Notes: generated by a model from the sequence alone, not told the origin. 64,000 bases of DNA from Promethearchaeota archaeon (GCA_030606485.1 JAUWGH010000002.1:321767-385766); one strand, 5' to 3'; positions 54,740 through 64,000 are shown, counted from the first letter of the stretch. Program-made: numbers and translations.

Positions 54740-55969
54740 ATGGAAGTATATGGTAGATCAAAAGATATGGCACAAGCCTCCAAAATGCAGCGTGAGCGAA
54801 AGAAACGCTGGAAAAATGCATCTCCTGTACCAGATATAGAAGATCCAATAAAAGAATTATCAATGGGTTTGCATTTAAAAAATTTTCAATTGATAATAAC
54901 GGACATTTTAGACGCCACCAAAACCACAAAAACATACAGATTGAAACTTGCACCGAATTTCGAGTTAAAAAGATTACCTTTATTTCGCGCTGGACAATAT
55001 CTAAGTGTTAAAGTTAATGTAGATGGTGTCAAGGTAACTAGGCCCTACTCGATTTCTTCAGCGCCATCAGACATTCTTGAAGATGGATTTTATGAATTAA
55101 CAATTAAAATTAAAGACGATGGTTTTTTATCAACAGAGTTTTTCGAAAAATGGAAAACAGGAAACATCGTTTCAGTATCTGGTCCACACGGAAATATGTA
55201 TTTTGATGATTTACGTGATTCAAACGAAATAGTTGGAATTGCAGGTGGTTCAGGTATAACACCCTTCAGGTCGATTATACGCGAGATTGTAGCTCAAAAA
55301 TTAGATCTTAAATTAACTGTGCTCTACGGAAGTCGTCATGAAGATGATATAATCTTTGCGGAAGAATTAAGCAATCTTGCTGGAAAATTGCCAGATAAAA
55401 TTAAGGTTGTGAATATTTGTAGCGAACCAAGTGAAAATTGGAGCGGACCTTCAGGTTTCATTAATGCCGAATTAATCAAAAAATACGCAGGACCGATAGA
55501 AGGAAAGACATTTTTCATTTGCGGACCGCAGGCGATGTATGAATTCTTAGAAAAAGAAATCCAAAATCTTAACATTCCAAATAGAAGAATAAGGAGAGAA
55601 TTATATGGACAACCGGACAATATTACAATGAATCCAAAATACCCGGTAGAATTTAAAGATAAAACGTTTAATATAATAGTAAGAATAGGAAATAAAATAG
55701 AAACGATTAAAGCATCAGCAACTGAATCAGTTTTAGTGTCCCTTGAGCGAGCTGGTATTGGAGTTGATTCACAATGCCGTTCAGGCGAATGTGGTTTTTG
55801 TCGTTCACTTCTCATATCTGGTGATATTTTTGTTAATAATGAAATCGATGGGAGACGCGCAGGCGATAAAAAATTTGGTTTCTTTCACCCATGCTCCTCA
55901 TACCTACTTAGTGACTTGGAAATTAAAATTCCTTCGTTTAAATTCGTGAAATTCAGTCCAATTAAATGA
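54740..55969 (+). CDS. FNR-type flavin reductase with C-terminal plant-type 2Fe-2S ferredoxin domain
   Basis: The 409-residue protein has a basic N-terminal extension (1-45), an FAD-binding barrel with R-P-Y-S at 101-104, the NAD(P) site GIAGGSGITPFRSII and FICGPQAMYEFL, and a ferredoxin domain with C346, C351, C354 and C385 (QCRSGECGFCR). This is the reductase arrangement that passes electrons from NAD(P)H via flavin to a 2Fe-2S cluster and on to a partner. The partner is most likely the FAD protein encoded just upstream. Confidence 0.88.
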   Translation: MEVYGRSKDMAQASKMQRERKKRWKNASPVPDIEDPIKELSMGLHLKNFQLIITDILDATKTTKTYRLKLAPNFELKRLPLFRAGQYLSVKVNVDGVKVTRPYSISSAPSDILEDGFYELTIKIKDDGFLSTEFFEKWKTGNIVSVSGPHGNMYFDDLRDSNEIVGIAGGSGITPFRSIIREIVAQKLDLKLTVLYGSRHEDDIIFAEELSNLAGKLPDKIKVVNICSEPSENWSGPSGFINAELIKKYAGPIEGKTFFICGPQAMYEFLEKEIQNLNIPNRRIRRELYGQPDNITMNPKYPVEFKDKTFNIIVRIGNKIETIKASATESVLVSLERAGIGVDSQCRSGECGFCRSLLISGDIFVNNEIDGRRAGDKKFGFFHPCSSYLLSDLEIKIPSFKFVKFSPIK

Positions 55970-56174
55970 TTAAATAATCTTAATTTTTTCTATTTTTTTC
56001 AATCTGTTATAATATGATAATAGATTCTAGCGATTTCCTTCTTAGCTGGCATTCATAGATAATTTAGGAATAAAATTAATAAGAATTTAAAAATAAAAAA
56101 AATTTATTAATTGGATGTTCTTTAACATATTTAGGACAGATATGTAAAATAAAATATGAGGTAATAAGGAATCT

Positions 56175-57071
56175 ATGGTTAGTAAAGAAATGGAAAATAT
56201 AATCAAGCTATTGAGGAAATTCCAAGAATCTATTACGGAGGTAAGCGTAGAGACAATGCGAGCTGGTATGGATCAATTGGCTACGATGGTAAAGCTTCCC
56301 AAAGATGTGAAATATAAACCAGTAATTGCAGGAGGAGTACCAGCTGAATGGATTACAACCACTGATATAGCAAATCAATATGTTATTTTATATCTGCACG
56401 GAGGCGGGTATGTGGCTGGATCCATTGCGACATATAGAGATCTCGTCGCACGGATTTCTAGGGTGTCAAAAGCTCGAATCTTAATAATTGATTACCGACT
56501 CGCGCCTGAATATCCATTTCCCGCTGCATTAGAAGATGCAGTGGTAGCTTATAAATGGCTTATTTCTACCGAGGATATTGACCCAAATAAATTAATAATA
56601 GCTGGAGATTCTGCAGGTGGTGGTTTAACATTAGCAACTTTAGTAAAACTGCGAGATGAAGGAATATCCTTGCCAATTGCTGCAGTATGCCTTTCTCCAT
56701 GGACTGATTTAGCAGGCACTGGAGAATCAATAAAAACCAAGGTAGAATTAGACCCATTTGCAACACCAGAAAATTTAGAAATTTCGGCAAGAGCTTACTT
56801 AGGAGCGACAGATTCCCAAAATTCTCTAGCCTCTCCTCTCTATGCAAACCTCCAAGGATTACCTCCTTTATTCATTCAAGTTGGAACTTCAGAATTATTA
56901 CTAGATGATTCAGTTCGTTTTGCAGAACGAGCCAAAGCCGCTGGAGTTGATGTTAAGCTGGAAATTTGGAGCGACATGATTCATATATTTGCTTTTTTTG
57001 CTGCTTTTGCTCCAGAAAGTCGACAAGGTATTGAACAAATCGGCGAATTTATTCAAAAATTTTTTCTATAG
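56175..57071 (+). CDS. Hormone-sensitive-lipase-family esterase (second copy)
   Basis: The 298-residue hydrolase has H-G-G-G at 75-78, S146 in IAGDSAGGG, D244 (LLLDDSVRF) and H270 (SDMIHIF). It is close to the esterase at 35.7 kb in sequence (YRLAPEYPFPAALED, CLSPWTDLAGTG) but has a shorter N-terminal cap. A GAGGTAATAAGGA stretch before the ATG serves as ribosome site. It probably hydrolyses short acyl esters in the cytoplasm. It converges on an acyl-CoA ligase gene, consistent with fatty-acid use. Confidence 0.9.
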   Translation: MVSKEMENIIKLLRKFQESITEVSVETMRAGMDQLATMVKLPKDVKYKPVIAGGVPAEWITTTDIANQYVILYLHGGGYVAGSIATYRDLVARISRVSKARILIIDYRLAPEYPFPAALEDAVVAYKWLISTEDIDPNKLIIAGDSAGGGLTLATLVKLRDEGISLPIAAVCLSPWTDLAGTGESIKTKVELDPFATPENLEISARAYLGATDSQNSLASPLYANLQGLPPLFIQVGTSELLLDDSVRFAERAKAAGVDVKLEIWSDMIHIFAFFAAFAPESRQGIEQIGEFIQKFFL

Positions 57072-57239
57072 AGTAATATAAAATCTAATTTTTTATTTTT
57101 TAACTTCATTATACACTTTGATTAACTTAATTGCTCTGAATTATTTTATTCTGCTATTCGGTTAAAAATTTAAAAAAATTAGCTTTAAAATTCAAATTTT
57201 AATCATAGATTAAAAAATTAAAAAAATAATTAATTAAAT

Positions 57240-58991
57240 TTATTTCTGTTTCCATAGAGGGTCTTGTTCTTGGAGTACTCGTCGTTGGACTTTCCCGACC
57301 ATTGATTTAGGAATTTCTTTTATAATCTCTATTTGTTTGGGACATTTATAATGAGTAATGTTATCCTTACACCAATTAATTAACTCGTCAGAAGTTATTT
57401 TACCTATTGAGTCTTCTTGTAATTGTACCCATGCCTTAACGAGCTCATCCGTTTCTGGATCTGGTAGACCTGCAACGGCTACTTCTAGAACTGCGGGGTG
57501 GTTTCCGATTAGTTCTTCTACTTCTTTAGGAAATACGGAATATCCCTTATATTTTATCATCTGTTTTTTTCTATCGCGTATTGTAATTTGTCCTGTTTCA
57601 TCCATGTATCCAAGATCTCCAGTAAGGCACCAAATTCGTCCATCCCATTCTCTTAAAGTTTCTGCAGTAGCTTTAGGATTATTTAGATATCCTTTCATAA
57701 CTTGTGGCCCGCATACGCATATTTCTCCAGTAAATTCTATTCCATAACCTTTAAGTGGTCCCTTACTGAAATCTTCAGCATCAAAAATTGCCCAATCGGT
57801 GCCAGGATAAGGTAATCCTATTTTTCCAGGCTCATCTTTTCCATTAAATGGTCCAGTACTAACTACAGTGGTACATTCTGTTAATCCGTAGGCTTCAACA
57901 AGCTTTCCTCCACTAATCGCTTCAAATTTGTCTTTAACAGGCCTGTGAAGTGCTCCTGCGCCGCTTACACACAATCTAAACATTCCTTTAAGTCTGGGTT
58001 CAGGATTCTCCTGTAAATAACGAGTCAATCCAATGAAAAGGTTTTCAACACCCGGAAGTATAACTCCACCTTCTGGTCCAACTTCTAATATTGTATCCAC
58101 GACTTCTTTTAAAGAAGAGGGAGGTCTTGGAAATAATATGTTGTAATCACCACCCTCTATGACCACATTTTGAACGATTGTCTGACCAAAAGCATGAAAC
58201 ATAGGAAGAATTCCAATGCAAGCCATCGGATGAGTTGCGTCTGGCATCCATAAAAACGTTTGTTTTGCATTCGTTACACAATTATAATGTGTAATTATTG
58301 CTGCTTTTGGAACACCTGTAGTTCCACCTGTCATCAAATATACAGCAGTATCATTTAGAGGGTCAATTTTTACCTCAGGAATATCAACTTCTCCCCTTTT
58401 ATTAGCCAACTCTTTAAAGTCTAATGCCCCCGGAACATCACCACTAGGAATGGTACCTTCTTTAATCATTTTATCTCTTATTGGTCCAGGAATTGCGACT
58501 AAATCTACAATATTTGTCGAAATAACAAAATCAAATTTATGTTGATCTTGGATTGGTTTAATGAGACCATACATTGCATCCATACAGATTAATGCTTTTG
58601 CATTAACTTGGTTAAGAACACGCAAAATCTCCATTGGTTTATACGTAGGATTAATAGGTGCAACAATCGCCCCCAGTTTTACTATGGCAAAATATGAAAT
58701 GGTGTATTGAAAGCTATTAGGTATTAAAAGGGCTACAACATCTCCCTTCTTTATTCCAAGTTTCGCAAGTGATGTTGCTAACGAATCTGTATGTTTTCTA
58801 AGAACCCTATAATTCATAAATGTTTTTGAAAACCAGATTGCTTTATTTTTAGCATTAGTCTCTGTTCTTTCGTCAAACCAATCGCCCATACTTATTACGG
58901 GGAATTCTGGGTGTTTAGGAACTCCTTCTTGCCATAAACCTGAAGTAAACCATGGTTTATTATCATCAACATGCCATTTAGGTACTTCCAT
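57240..58991 (-). CDS. Long-chain-type AMP-forming acyl-CoA ligase
   Basis: The 583-residue protein has the AMP motif AVYLMTGGTTGVPKAAII, LVEAYGLTECTTVVSTGPFN, CLTGDLGYMDETGQITIRDR and the C-terminal SMVGKVQRRVL with the catalytic lysine. It also has GVVLPGVENLFIG-like and HAFGQT regions seen in long-chain fatty-acid ligases. It activates fatty acids to acyl-CoA in the cytoplasm or at the membrane. It differs clearly from the ligase at 46.3 kb, so the two likely have different substrates. A TATA element lies 73-80 bases upstream of its start. Confidence 0.92.
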   Translation of the reverse strand: MEVPKWHVDDNKPWFTSGLWQEGVPKHPEFPVISMGDWFDERTETNAKNKAIWFSKTFMNYRVLRKHTDSLATSLAKLGIKKGDVVALLIPNSFQYTISYFAIVKLGAIVAPINPTYKPMEILRVLNQVNAKALICMDAMYGLIKPIQDQHKFDFVISTNIVDLVAIPGPIRDKMIKEGTIPSGDVPGALDFKELANKRGEVDIPEVKIDPLNDTAVYLMTGGTTGVPKAAIITHYNCVTNAKQTFLWMPDATHPMACIGILPMFHAFGQTIVQNVVIEGGDYNILFPRPPSSLKEVVDTILEVGPEGGVILPGVENLFIGLTRYLQENPEPRLKGMFRLCVSGAGALHRPVKDKFEAISGGKLVEAYGLTECTTVVSTGPFNGKDEPGKIGLPYPGTDWAIFDAEDFSKGPLKGYGIEFTGEICVCGPQVMKGYLNNPKATAETLREWDGRIWCLTGDLGYMDETGQITIRDRKKQMIKYKGYSVFPKEVEELIGNHPAVLEVAVAGLPDPETDELVKAWVQLQEDSIGKITSDELINWCKDNITHYKCPKQIEIIKEIPKSMVGKVQRRVLQEQDPLWKQK

Positions 58992-59063
58992 AATAATTAT
59001 CGACCTTTCTTTAAAATTTAATAAATTGGACTAAAGTTACGAAAGATTATTTGTCTTATTTAC

Positions 59064-59071
59064 TTATAAAT
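59064..59071 (-). promoter_or_regulatory. TATA box of the acyl-CoA ligase gene
   Basis: On the minus strand this reads TTTATAAG, in the context ACATTTATAAGTAAAT, and would place transcription start near 59040, about 50 bases before the ATG. Confidence 0.4.
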
Positions 59072-59200
59072 GTTTTGTGAAGCGTTTATGTTTTTCATTG
59101 ATTTTATGCTTTATTTATAAAAAACAAACATAGTAATAATAATGAAAAGTAATAAATTGTTTAAAAAATAAAGAAAAATAGTGCAAGAGAATTTTACATT

Positions 59201-59383
59201 ATGAAGCCAATTAATGATGAGATGAAAGAGGAAATCTTTAAAATGGTTTCCACTCCTGGAATTGAAATTAAAGACATTGCAGAAAAATTTGATTTGAATT
59301 TAGACGAATTGATGAAATTCTTAGAAGAAGAATATATGAAATACAATCTTGATTTTGGACGACGTATATGTTGTAGATTTTAA
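59201..59383 (+). CDS. Small HTH-like protein
   Basis: The 60-residue protein contains a helix-turn-helix-like segment (GIEIKDIAEKFDLNLDELMK) and an aromatic, Cys-ended C-terminus (R-R-I-C-C-R-F). It is short and no family was recognised. A TATA-like TTATTTATAAAAAA lies about 80 bases upstream. It is divergent from the acyl-CoA ligase gene and may regulate it; this is inference. Confidence 0.5.
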   Translation: MKPINDEMKEEIFKMVSTPGIEIKDIAEKFDLNLDELMKFLEEEYMKYNLDFGRRICCRF

Positions 59384-59442
59384 ATTTTTAATTAAAAATA
59401 TTGTAAGTTAAACTATTATTTTTTTTTTAAATTTGATTTCAA

Positions 59443-60921
59443 TTATGTGTGCTTTCTTCTATAGTCAACATATTCGCATATTTTTGCTATGCAACTAATT
59501 GGTCGATCCCATAATTTAAATAACATAGCTCCATTTTCCCTCAATTTTTTAGACCAGAAGGTTGAAAAATTTTGTGGATTTACATAAAAAATGGGAATTG
59601 AGAATCTTTTAGAGTTCTTTAGTGTTGGTTGAATTAATTTATGAACTAATTCTTCAGTTTTTTCATAGTCCTGTTTTTGAAAATCTGCATAAGGAGAAAT
59701 TTTGTCATATTTAAGATAATTATCCATAACGTCTTGAAATCCAACAACGCCATATTGGATGAGAACATCAATTTCTCCAGATTTCATTAGGATTTCGGGA
59801 AGATTTATGTAAAAATATGGTAAATTTGTATCAAAAGCGCAATCCACAGGGTTTTTAAAACTTGCAATAGGTGGCAAGACTTCTTTTAATTGTTCTTGTA
59901 GTGATTCTGAAAATTCTGGAACGACTAAACCATTCTTTTCAGCATTATTTGCGACCATTGCACCTGGTCCCCCTGAATTTGTTATTATACCAATGCGATT
60001 TCCCTTAGGATAGATACCCCTTGTCAAAATCATAGCTAGATCTAAAAATTCTTGAACATAATCTGTTTTGATTATACCAGTTTCTTTGAATACTGCATCA
60101 TAGATTTTAGCATTACCTGCCATGGAACCAGTATGACTCTGTAAAGCACGATTTCCAGCTTTCGAACCCCCAACATATATTGCAATGATTGGTTTTTGTG
60201 AGGTAATTTCTTTTGCTAACTCTAGAAATTTCTTACCTCTCTTTAGTTCTTCAATATATAATCCAATTACTTCAGTATTCTCATCATCTTTATAATATTC
60301 TAAACAATCTACTATATCGATATTTGCTTCATTACCAACTGATATCGACTTTCCTAAACCTAAATCTAAATTTTCTGGATCAAAAAATATATGACTTGAA
60401 AGAGTGCCACTCTGAGATGCAATTGAAAATTTATTTCGCTCCAAATTTTCCCATATCGATGTATTCATAGCTTTTTTATCATTTTCGGGATATATCCAGC
60501 TATTATAGATGCCTAAACAATTTGGACCAATAAATCGAATGCCATATTTTTTTGCAATTTCAGAAATTTCCTCGGTGAATGTATTTGCACGATCCCCTAC
60601 CATTTCTCGAAAGCCTCCTGAAATGAGTATAATCCTTTTCACACCTTTCTCTCCGCACTCTCTAAAGATTTGATTGACAATATTTGGTGGTAAAACAATA
60701 ATAACTAGATCTGGAGTTTCTGGGACTTCAGTAATAGATTTATACGCTTTATAACCCATAACTGTTTCTAATTTTAAATGGATGGGATAAATTTTACCTT
60801 CAAATCCAGATATGATTATATTCATTAATTGAATAGAGGCTAAGGAGGTCCCCTTATTATTAGCTCCATAGATGGCAATGCTTTTTGGGTTTAGAATTTC
60901 ATGTAAAAAATGCGTATTCAT
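59443..60921 (-). CDS. ADP-forming acyl-CoA synthetase alpha-subunit-like CoA-binding protein
   Basis: The 492-residue protein has the CoA-binding domain (PKSIAIYGANNKGTSLASIQ), RFIGPNCLGIYNS, SIASQSGTLSSHIFF and the phosphohistidine H263 in QSHTGSMAGN, then GIITNSGGPGAMVANNAEKN. This is the order of the alpha subunit of NDP-forming acetyl-CoA synthetase, which makes ATP from acyl-CoA. The beta (ATP-grasp) subunit is not present here, so it must be elsewhere or the protein acts otherwise. It fits a fermentative life with energy from acyl-CoA. Confidence 0.87.
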   Translation of the reverse strand: MNTHFLHEILNPKSIAIYGANNKGTSLASIQLMNIIISGFEGKIYPIHLKLETVMGYKAYKSITEVPETPDLVIIVLPPNIVNQIFRECGEKGVKRIILISGGFREMVGDRANTFTEEISEIAKKYGIRFIGPNCLGIYNSWIYPENDKKAMNTSIWENLERNKFSIASQSGTLSSHIFFDPENLDLGLGKSISVGNEANIDIVDCLEYYKDDENTEVIGLYIEELKRGKKFLELAKEITSQKPIIAIYVGGSKAGNRALQSHTGSMAGNAKIYDAVFKETGIIKTDYVQEFLDLAMILTRGIYPKGNRIGIITNSGGPGAMVANNAEKNGLVVPEFSESLQEQLKEVLPPIASFKNPVDCAFDTNLPYFYINLPEILMKSGEIDVLIQYGVVGFQDVMDNYLKYDKISPYADFQKQDYEKTEELVHKLIQPTLKNSKRFSIPIFYVNPQNFSTFWSKKLRENGAMLFKLWDRPISCIAKICEYVDYRRKHT

Positions 60922-61065
60922 ATCCTATGTATATAATTATTACATTATTTTAAAATTCAAATGATAATATTTATTGATAAATTAAAACTATTATAAAGTT
61001 ATTTTAAATGGATATTACGTGCTAATTTTATTATATAAAATCCCTAAATAGAAAAAATATTCATT

Positions 61066-61491
61066 TTAACTAATAACATTTAAAAATCCAGCATAATCTT
61101 GATCAAAAGATACTATAAATGATATTTTCTTTTTTTCGCAAATAATAATATTACTACAATCTGTGAAACTAAATATTCTCTTATTATTAGTTAATTTTAT
61201 GAGAAGTTCAGTTATTTCCTCTAACCAATCAATAGGAATTGAGATTAACTCATCAGCAATAGATTTTTCACCAAAAAATAACATTTTCATTTTTTTAATG
61301 AGGTCTTGTCGAGAACCTTTAGTTCTGTAATTCAAAAGAGTTAAGCTTTCATTTAAAATAAAATCGGAAGTATAGATCTTTCCATGTTTTCTTTCAACAA
61401 TTTCCTTAAAAATATTTACTGCTCTTTGATGGTATTTGTCTTTCATTGAAAGAAATGCAAAATAAAATCCTGTATCCAAAAATGTAGCCAT
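61066..61491 (-). CDS. VapC-like PIN-domain toxin (module 2)
   Basis: The 141-residue PIN protein has D6 (TFLDTGFYF), E48 (FILNESLTLL), D111 (FSFTDCSNI) and D130 (IVSFDQDYA), a complete acidic site. Spacing is the same as in module 1 to within two residues. The antitoxin gene ends 7 bases before it. A typical type II toxin-antitoxin pair, toxin second. Confidence 0.86.
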   Translation of the reverse strand: MATFLDTGFYFAFLSMKDKYHQRAVNIFKEIVERKHGKIYTSDFILNESLTLLNYRTKGSRQDLIKKMKMLFFGEKSIADELISIPIDWLEEITELLIKLTNNKRIFSFTDCSNIIICEKKKISFIVSFDQDYAGFLNVIS

Positions 61492-61498
61492 ATACTAT

Positions 61499-61774
61499 TC
61501 ACCCATATAGATCTTCATCAATGCTTCCCTTTGAAATATAGTCGAAATTTTCTGGCAACTTTAAAATCTCTTCCACCTGCTTTTTAGTTAATTGTGGTCG
61601 ATTTGAAAAATATTGCTCTAATTCATCTAAATGGTTGGATGATATTTTGAGACATGCATTTAAAACTTCTTGTTGTGATACTTTCCGTCCAAGCCTTAAA
61701 GTTAATTTTGCGATAATTTGATCTAAATTTTCTCTGCTTGGTAATTTTACGACATGCATAATATTAGTATACAA
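61499..61774 (-). CDS. VapB-like antitoxin (module 2)
   Basis: The 91-residue protein contains AKLTLRLGRKVSQQEVLNAC, matching the module-1 antitoxin, and an acidic end (YISKGSIDEDLYG) that would fit the toxin groove. The shared K-L-T-L...K-[IV]-S-Q-Q-E segment defines this antitoxin type. The start could be M1 or M6. Confidence 0.75.
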   Translation of the reverse strand: MYTNIMHVVKLPSRENLDQIIAKLTLRLGRKVSQQEVLNACLKISSNHLDELEQYFSNRPQLTKKQVEEILKLPENFDYISKGSIDEDLYG

Positions 61775-61854
61775 AGCTAATTATTTAACTTTTTCTACTA
61801 TTTTTATAAAATTATAAAATCAATTTTTAAAAAAAAAATAGAAAATATTTATTT

Positions 61855-63273
61855 TTAACTTAATTGAGGTTTTTTATCTTGCCAAGGAGCAATTTCTTCA
61901 AATGCTTTAGAGACCTGCAATACAGTTAAGTCATCAAATCGTCTTCCAATAATTTGCATTCCAATAGGTAAACCTTCACTCGACCAACCGCAAGGAATTG
62001 ATGCGGCAGGAAGACCAGTTAAATTAAAGATTGGCGTAAAAGGCATCCATGCTGTGGGTGATACCTTTTTTCCATTAATTTCAGTAGGAAATGGAATTCC
62101 AAGTTCAAATGCTGGAAATCCAGTTGTAGGAGTTATTAAAATATCATAATTTTTAAAATATTGATAAAATTTTTCAAAAATTATTTTACGACGATGCATT
62201 GCCCTTGCGAAATCAATTCCAGTAGCTCCCAATCCAGCCTCGACAGCTTTTACCAGTTCAGGAGTCATTTTTTCCCTCCATTCCTTTAATTTGGTCATTA
62301 AATCATAAGCATAAGTCACCGTATATAATGCCAGAAAAGGTCTCTCTGGGTTCTTAAACTTTAATTTTACATGCTCAACACTCCATCCTAATTCTTCAAA
62401 CTTTTGGACAGATTTAACGACATTTTCTTTAACTTCTGAATCAATTACTTTTGCATACCCCAAATCTAGAGAATAGCCAATCGTTAATTTATTCGGTTTT
62501 TCTTTAATTTTTTCTAAATAGTTTATGTTTTGTGCAGGTAATGTATAAGTATCCGCATCATGAGGACCTTTTATGGCATCTAACATTAAAGCAGCATCCT
62601 TTACATATCTAGTAATTGGACCGTAATGAATTAACGAATCAAAATGTATTCCTGAAGTGGGATAAACTGGAACTCTTCCAAAACTGGGTTTGATTCCGTA
62701 TGCTCCGCATAAACAACTAGGGATTCTTATTGAACCTCCACCATCAGCTCCTAATGCTAGGGGACCTAAACCAGAAACTACAGCAGCTGCACCACCACCT
62801 GTAGACCCTCCGGGTGTTTTATTTAAATCCCAAGGATTGTGAGTTTCTCCAAAAATAAGATTCTTGGTTATTGCTAGGAACCCGAACTCAGGCATGTTTG
62901 TCTTCCCGAGAATCACACATCCTGCATCTTTAAGTCTTTTAACAACAGCATCATCTTCTTCAGGAATATAATTTTCATATATTTTTGAACCAAAAGTTGT
63001 TCTTATTCCTTTTATGGGCATTTCATCTTTAATTGAAATAGGAACTCCATGCAATAATCCAAGTTTCTCTCCCTTTTTTACTGCCTCATCCGCTTTTTTG
63101 GCCGTTTCTCTTGCCCAATCAAATGTGGGAGTGCAATAGGCATTAAGTTTTGGATTGATTTTTTCAATTCTTTCTATGATGGTTTCAGTTATTTCTAAAG
63201 ATGTCAATTCCTGTCTTTTTATAGCATCAGCCATATCACAAGCTGACATATAACAAATTTCTTCTTTATTCAT
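61855..63273 (-). CDS. Amidase-signature-family hydrolase (copy 1)
   Basis: The 472-residue protein has the full amidase signature: K82 in GVPISIKDEMPIKG, S157 in TPGGSTGGGAAAV and S181 in GADGGGSIRIPS, the Ser-cisSer-Lys triad. Length is normal. Such enzymes hydrolyse amides or act as GatA; GatB and GatC are not nearby, and the end (LPIGMQIIGRRFDDLTVLQV) fits general amidases. A second, similar gene lies 133 bases away, partly outside the window. Confidence 0.9.
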   Translation of the reverse strand: MNKEEICYMSACDMADAIKRQELTSLEITETIIERIEKINPKLNAYCTPTFDWARETAKKADEAVKKGEKLGLLHGVPISIKDEMPIKGIRTTFGSKIYENYIPEEDDAVVKRLKDAGCVILGKTNMPEFGFLAITKNLIFGETHNPWDLNKTPGGSTGGGAAAVVSGLGPLALGADGGGSIRIPSCLCGAYGIKPSFGRVPVYPTSGIHFDSLIHYGPITRYVKDAALMLDAIKGPHDADTYTLPAQNINYLEKIKEKPNKLTIGYSLDLGYAKVIDSEVKENVVKSVQKFEELGWSVEHVKLKFKNPERPFLALYTVTYAYDLMTKLKEWREKMTPELVKAVEAGLGATGIDFARAMHRRKIIFEKFYQYFKNYDILITPTTGFPAFELGIPFPTEINGKKVSPTAWMPFTPIFNLTGLPAASIPCGWSSEGLPIGMQIIGRRFDDLTVLQVSKAFEEIAPWQDKKPQLS

Positions 63274-63406
63274 TTATTATCACATTTTTGAATTTTATTG
63301 AATGAAATTAAATTTTGCAGATTAAAAATTAATAATTTACTATCTATTGTTTTAGTTTTAAAATTTACTTAGATATTGGAAAAAACATATATTTAAAAAA
63401 ATATCT

Positions 63407-64000
63407 TCAATTAAATTGGGGTTTTTTATCTTGCCATGGTACTAGTTTTTCGAACGCTTTAGAAACTTGAAGCACGGTTAATTCATCAAATCGCCTTCCT
63501 ACAATTTGCATTCCAATAGGTAACCCATCTTTAGACCAACCGCATGGAATTGAAGCTGCGGGATGACCTGTGATATTGAATGGATAGGTGAATGGTAGCC
63601 AATCAAGAGGAGATATTTCTTCTCCATCTATTTCATCCGGAGCCCTTTTACCTATATCGAAAGCAGTACATGCTAAGGTTGGAGTTATCAATATATCATA
63701 ATTTTTAAAAAATCTACAGACTTCCTCGAAAATCATTTCTCTTTGCACTTCAGCCAATTTAATATCTTGAACAGAATAATTCAATCCAATTTCAATACTA
63801 GCAATTAACCCAGGATCTAATTTATCCTTCCATTGCTTTAAATATGGCTTTAATCTAAAAGCAAAACCTGAAGTCCAGAAAGTCCACATAACAGATTCAG
63901 TATGACTCAAATTAACTCCAGTTTTCTCAATTGACCAATTAAATTCCTCAAACTTTTGAACAGCATCTACAACAGATTTTTTAACCTCAGGATCAATAAC
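63407..64000 (-). CDS. Amidase-signature-family hydrolase (copy 2), C-terminal part (start outside the window)
   Basis: The frame is open for 198 codons from base 64000 to the stop at 63407. It matches the C-terminal third of copy 1 (VIDPEVKKSVVDAVQKFEE against VIDSEVKENVVKSVQKFEE; DGLPIGMQIVGRRFDELTVL near the end). The catalytic part lies outside the window. A TTG near 63910 is only an internal codon, not the start. The two copies are a tandem duplication. Confidence 0.88.
   Translation of the reverse strand, partial: VIDPEVKKSVVDAVQKFEEFNWSIEKTGVNLSHTESVMWTFWTSGFAFRLKPYLKQWKDKLDPGLIASIEIGLNYSVQDIKLAEVQREMIFEEVCRFFKNYDILITPTLACTAFDIGKRAPDEIDGEEISPLDWLPFTYPFNITGHPAASIPCGWSKDGLPIGMQIVGRRFDELTVLQVSKAFEKLVPWQDKKPQFN

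Noticed and set aside
1..64000. CRISPR arrays, insertion sequences, prophage or rRNA
   Set aside because: No regular direct-repeat array, transposase, phage structural gene or rRNA sequence was seen.

Overview
The window is AT-rich, archaeal chromosomal DNA. I infer an Asgard archaeon, most likely of the Lokiarchaeia lineage. The evidence is an archaeal-type phosphoglycerate kinase, a tRNA-Val split by a non-canonical intron, TATA-type promoters, a NikR regulator, an ADP-forming acyl-CoA synthetase-like gene, and several eukaryote-flavoured proteins. These last are a gelsolin-like protein, a Kre9/Knh1-like secreted domain, a legumain/caspase-like C13 protease and a membrane protein that appears to carry tandem ubiquitin-like folds. 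This assignment rests on gene content read by eye. No rRNA, CRISPR array, insertion sequence or phage module was seen. Genes sit on both strands in short units of one to three.

Layout. 0-14 kb: sugar utilisation, with a GPH-type sugar symporter (cut by the window edge), GH127, GH4 and GH51 glycosidases and two uroporphyrinogen-decarboxylase-like (corrinoid methyltransferase type) proteins, one overlapping the GH4 gene. An F420-hydrogenase-beta/HTH fusion, a Kre9-like protein, a DUF1326 protein, a CPBP-type membrane protein and an alpha/beta-hydrolase lacking its serine lie among them. 13.7-20.4 kb: a gelsolin-like protein, a head-to-head pair of homocitrate-synthase-like genes, and an MFS/ferredoxin/unknown operon. 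20.5-27.8 kb: an orphan DNA methyltransferase, NikR with a phosphatase-like partner, TPR, MBL and HAD proteins, the C13 protease, and a small Cys-motif protein. 28-33 kb: a MetE-like protein next to GH20, then pgk. 33-36 kb: a micro-membrane protein, the ubiquitin-like membrane protein and a frameshifted small gene. 36-46 kb: HSL esterase, GH116, a membrane-anchored hydrolase, and two PAS histidine kinases flanking a ribbon-helix-helix protein. 46-64 kb: acyl/lipid metabolism (two AMP-forming acyl-CoA ligases, ACD-alpha-like protein, HSL esterase, ceramidase-like hydrolase, FAD oxidoreductase plus FNR/2Fe-2S reductase), the tRNA, two VapBC modules and two tandem amidases.

How it may work together. 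The glycosidases show no obvious export signals, so oligosaccharides would be imported and cut in the cytoplasm. Methyltransferase-fold proteins sit next to glycosidases in three places. This suggests, as inference only, coupled use of methylated sugars or methyl-group capture. The acyl-CoA ligases, esterases and amidases fit organotrophic, fermentative use of lipids and amides.
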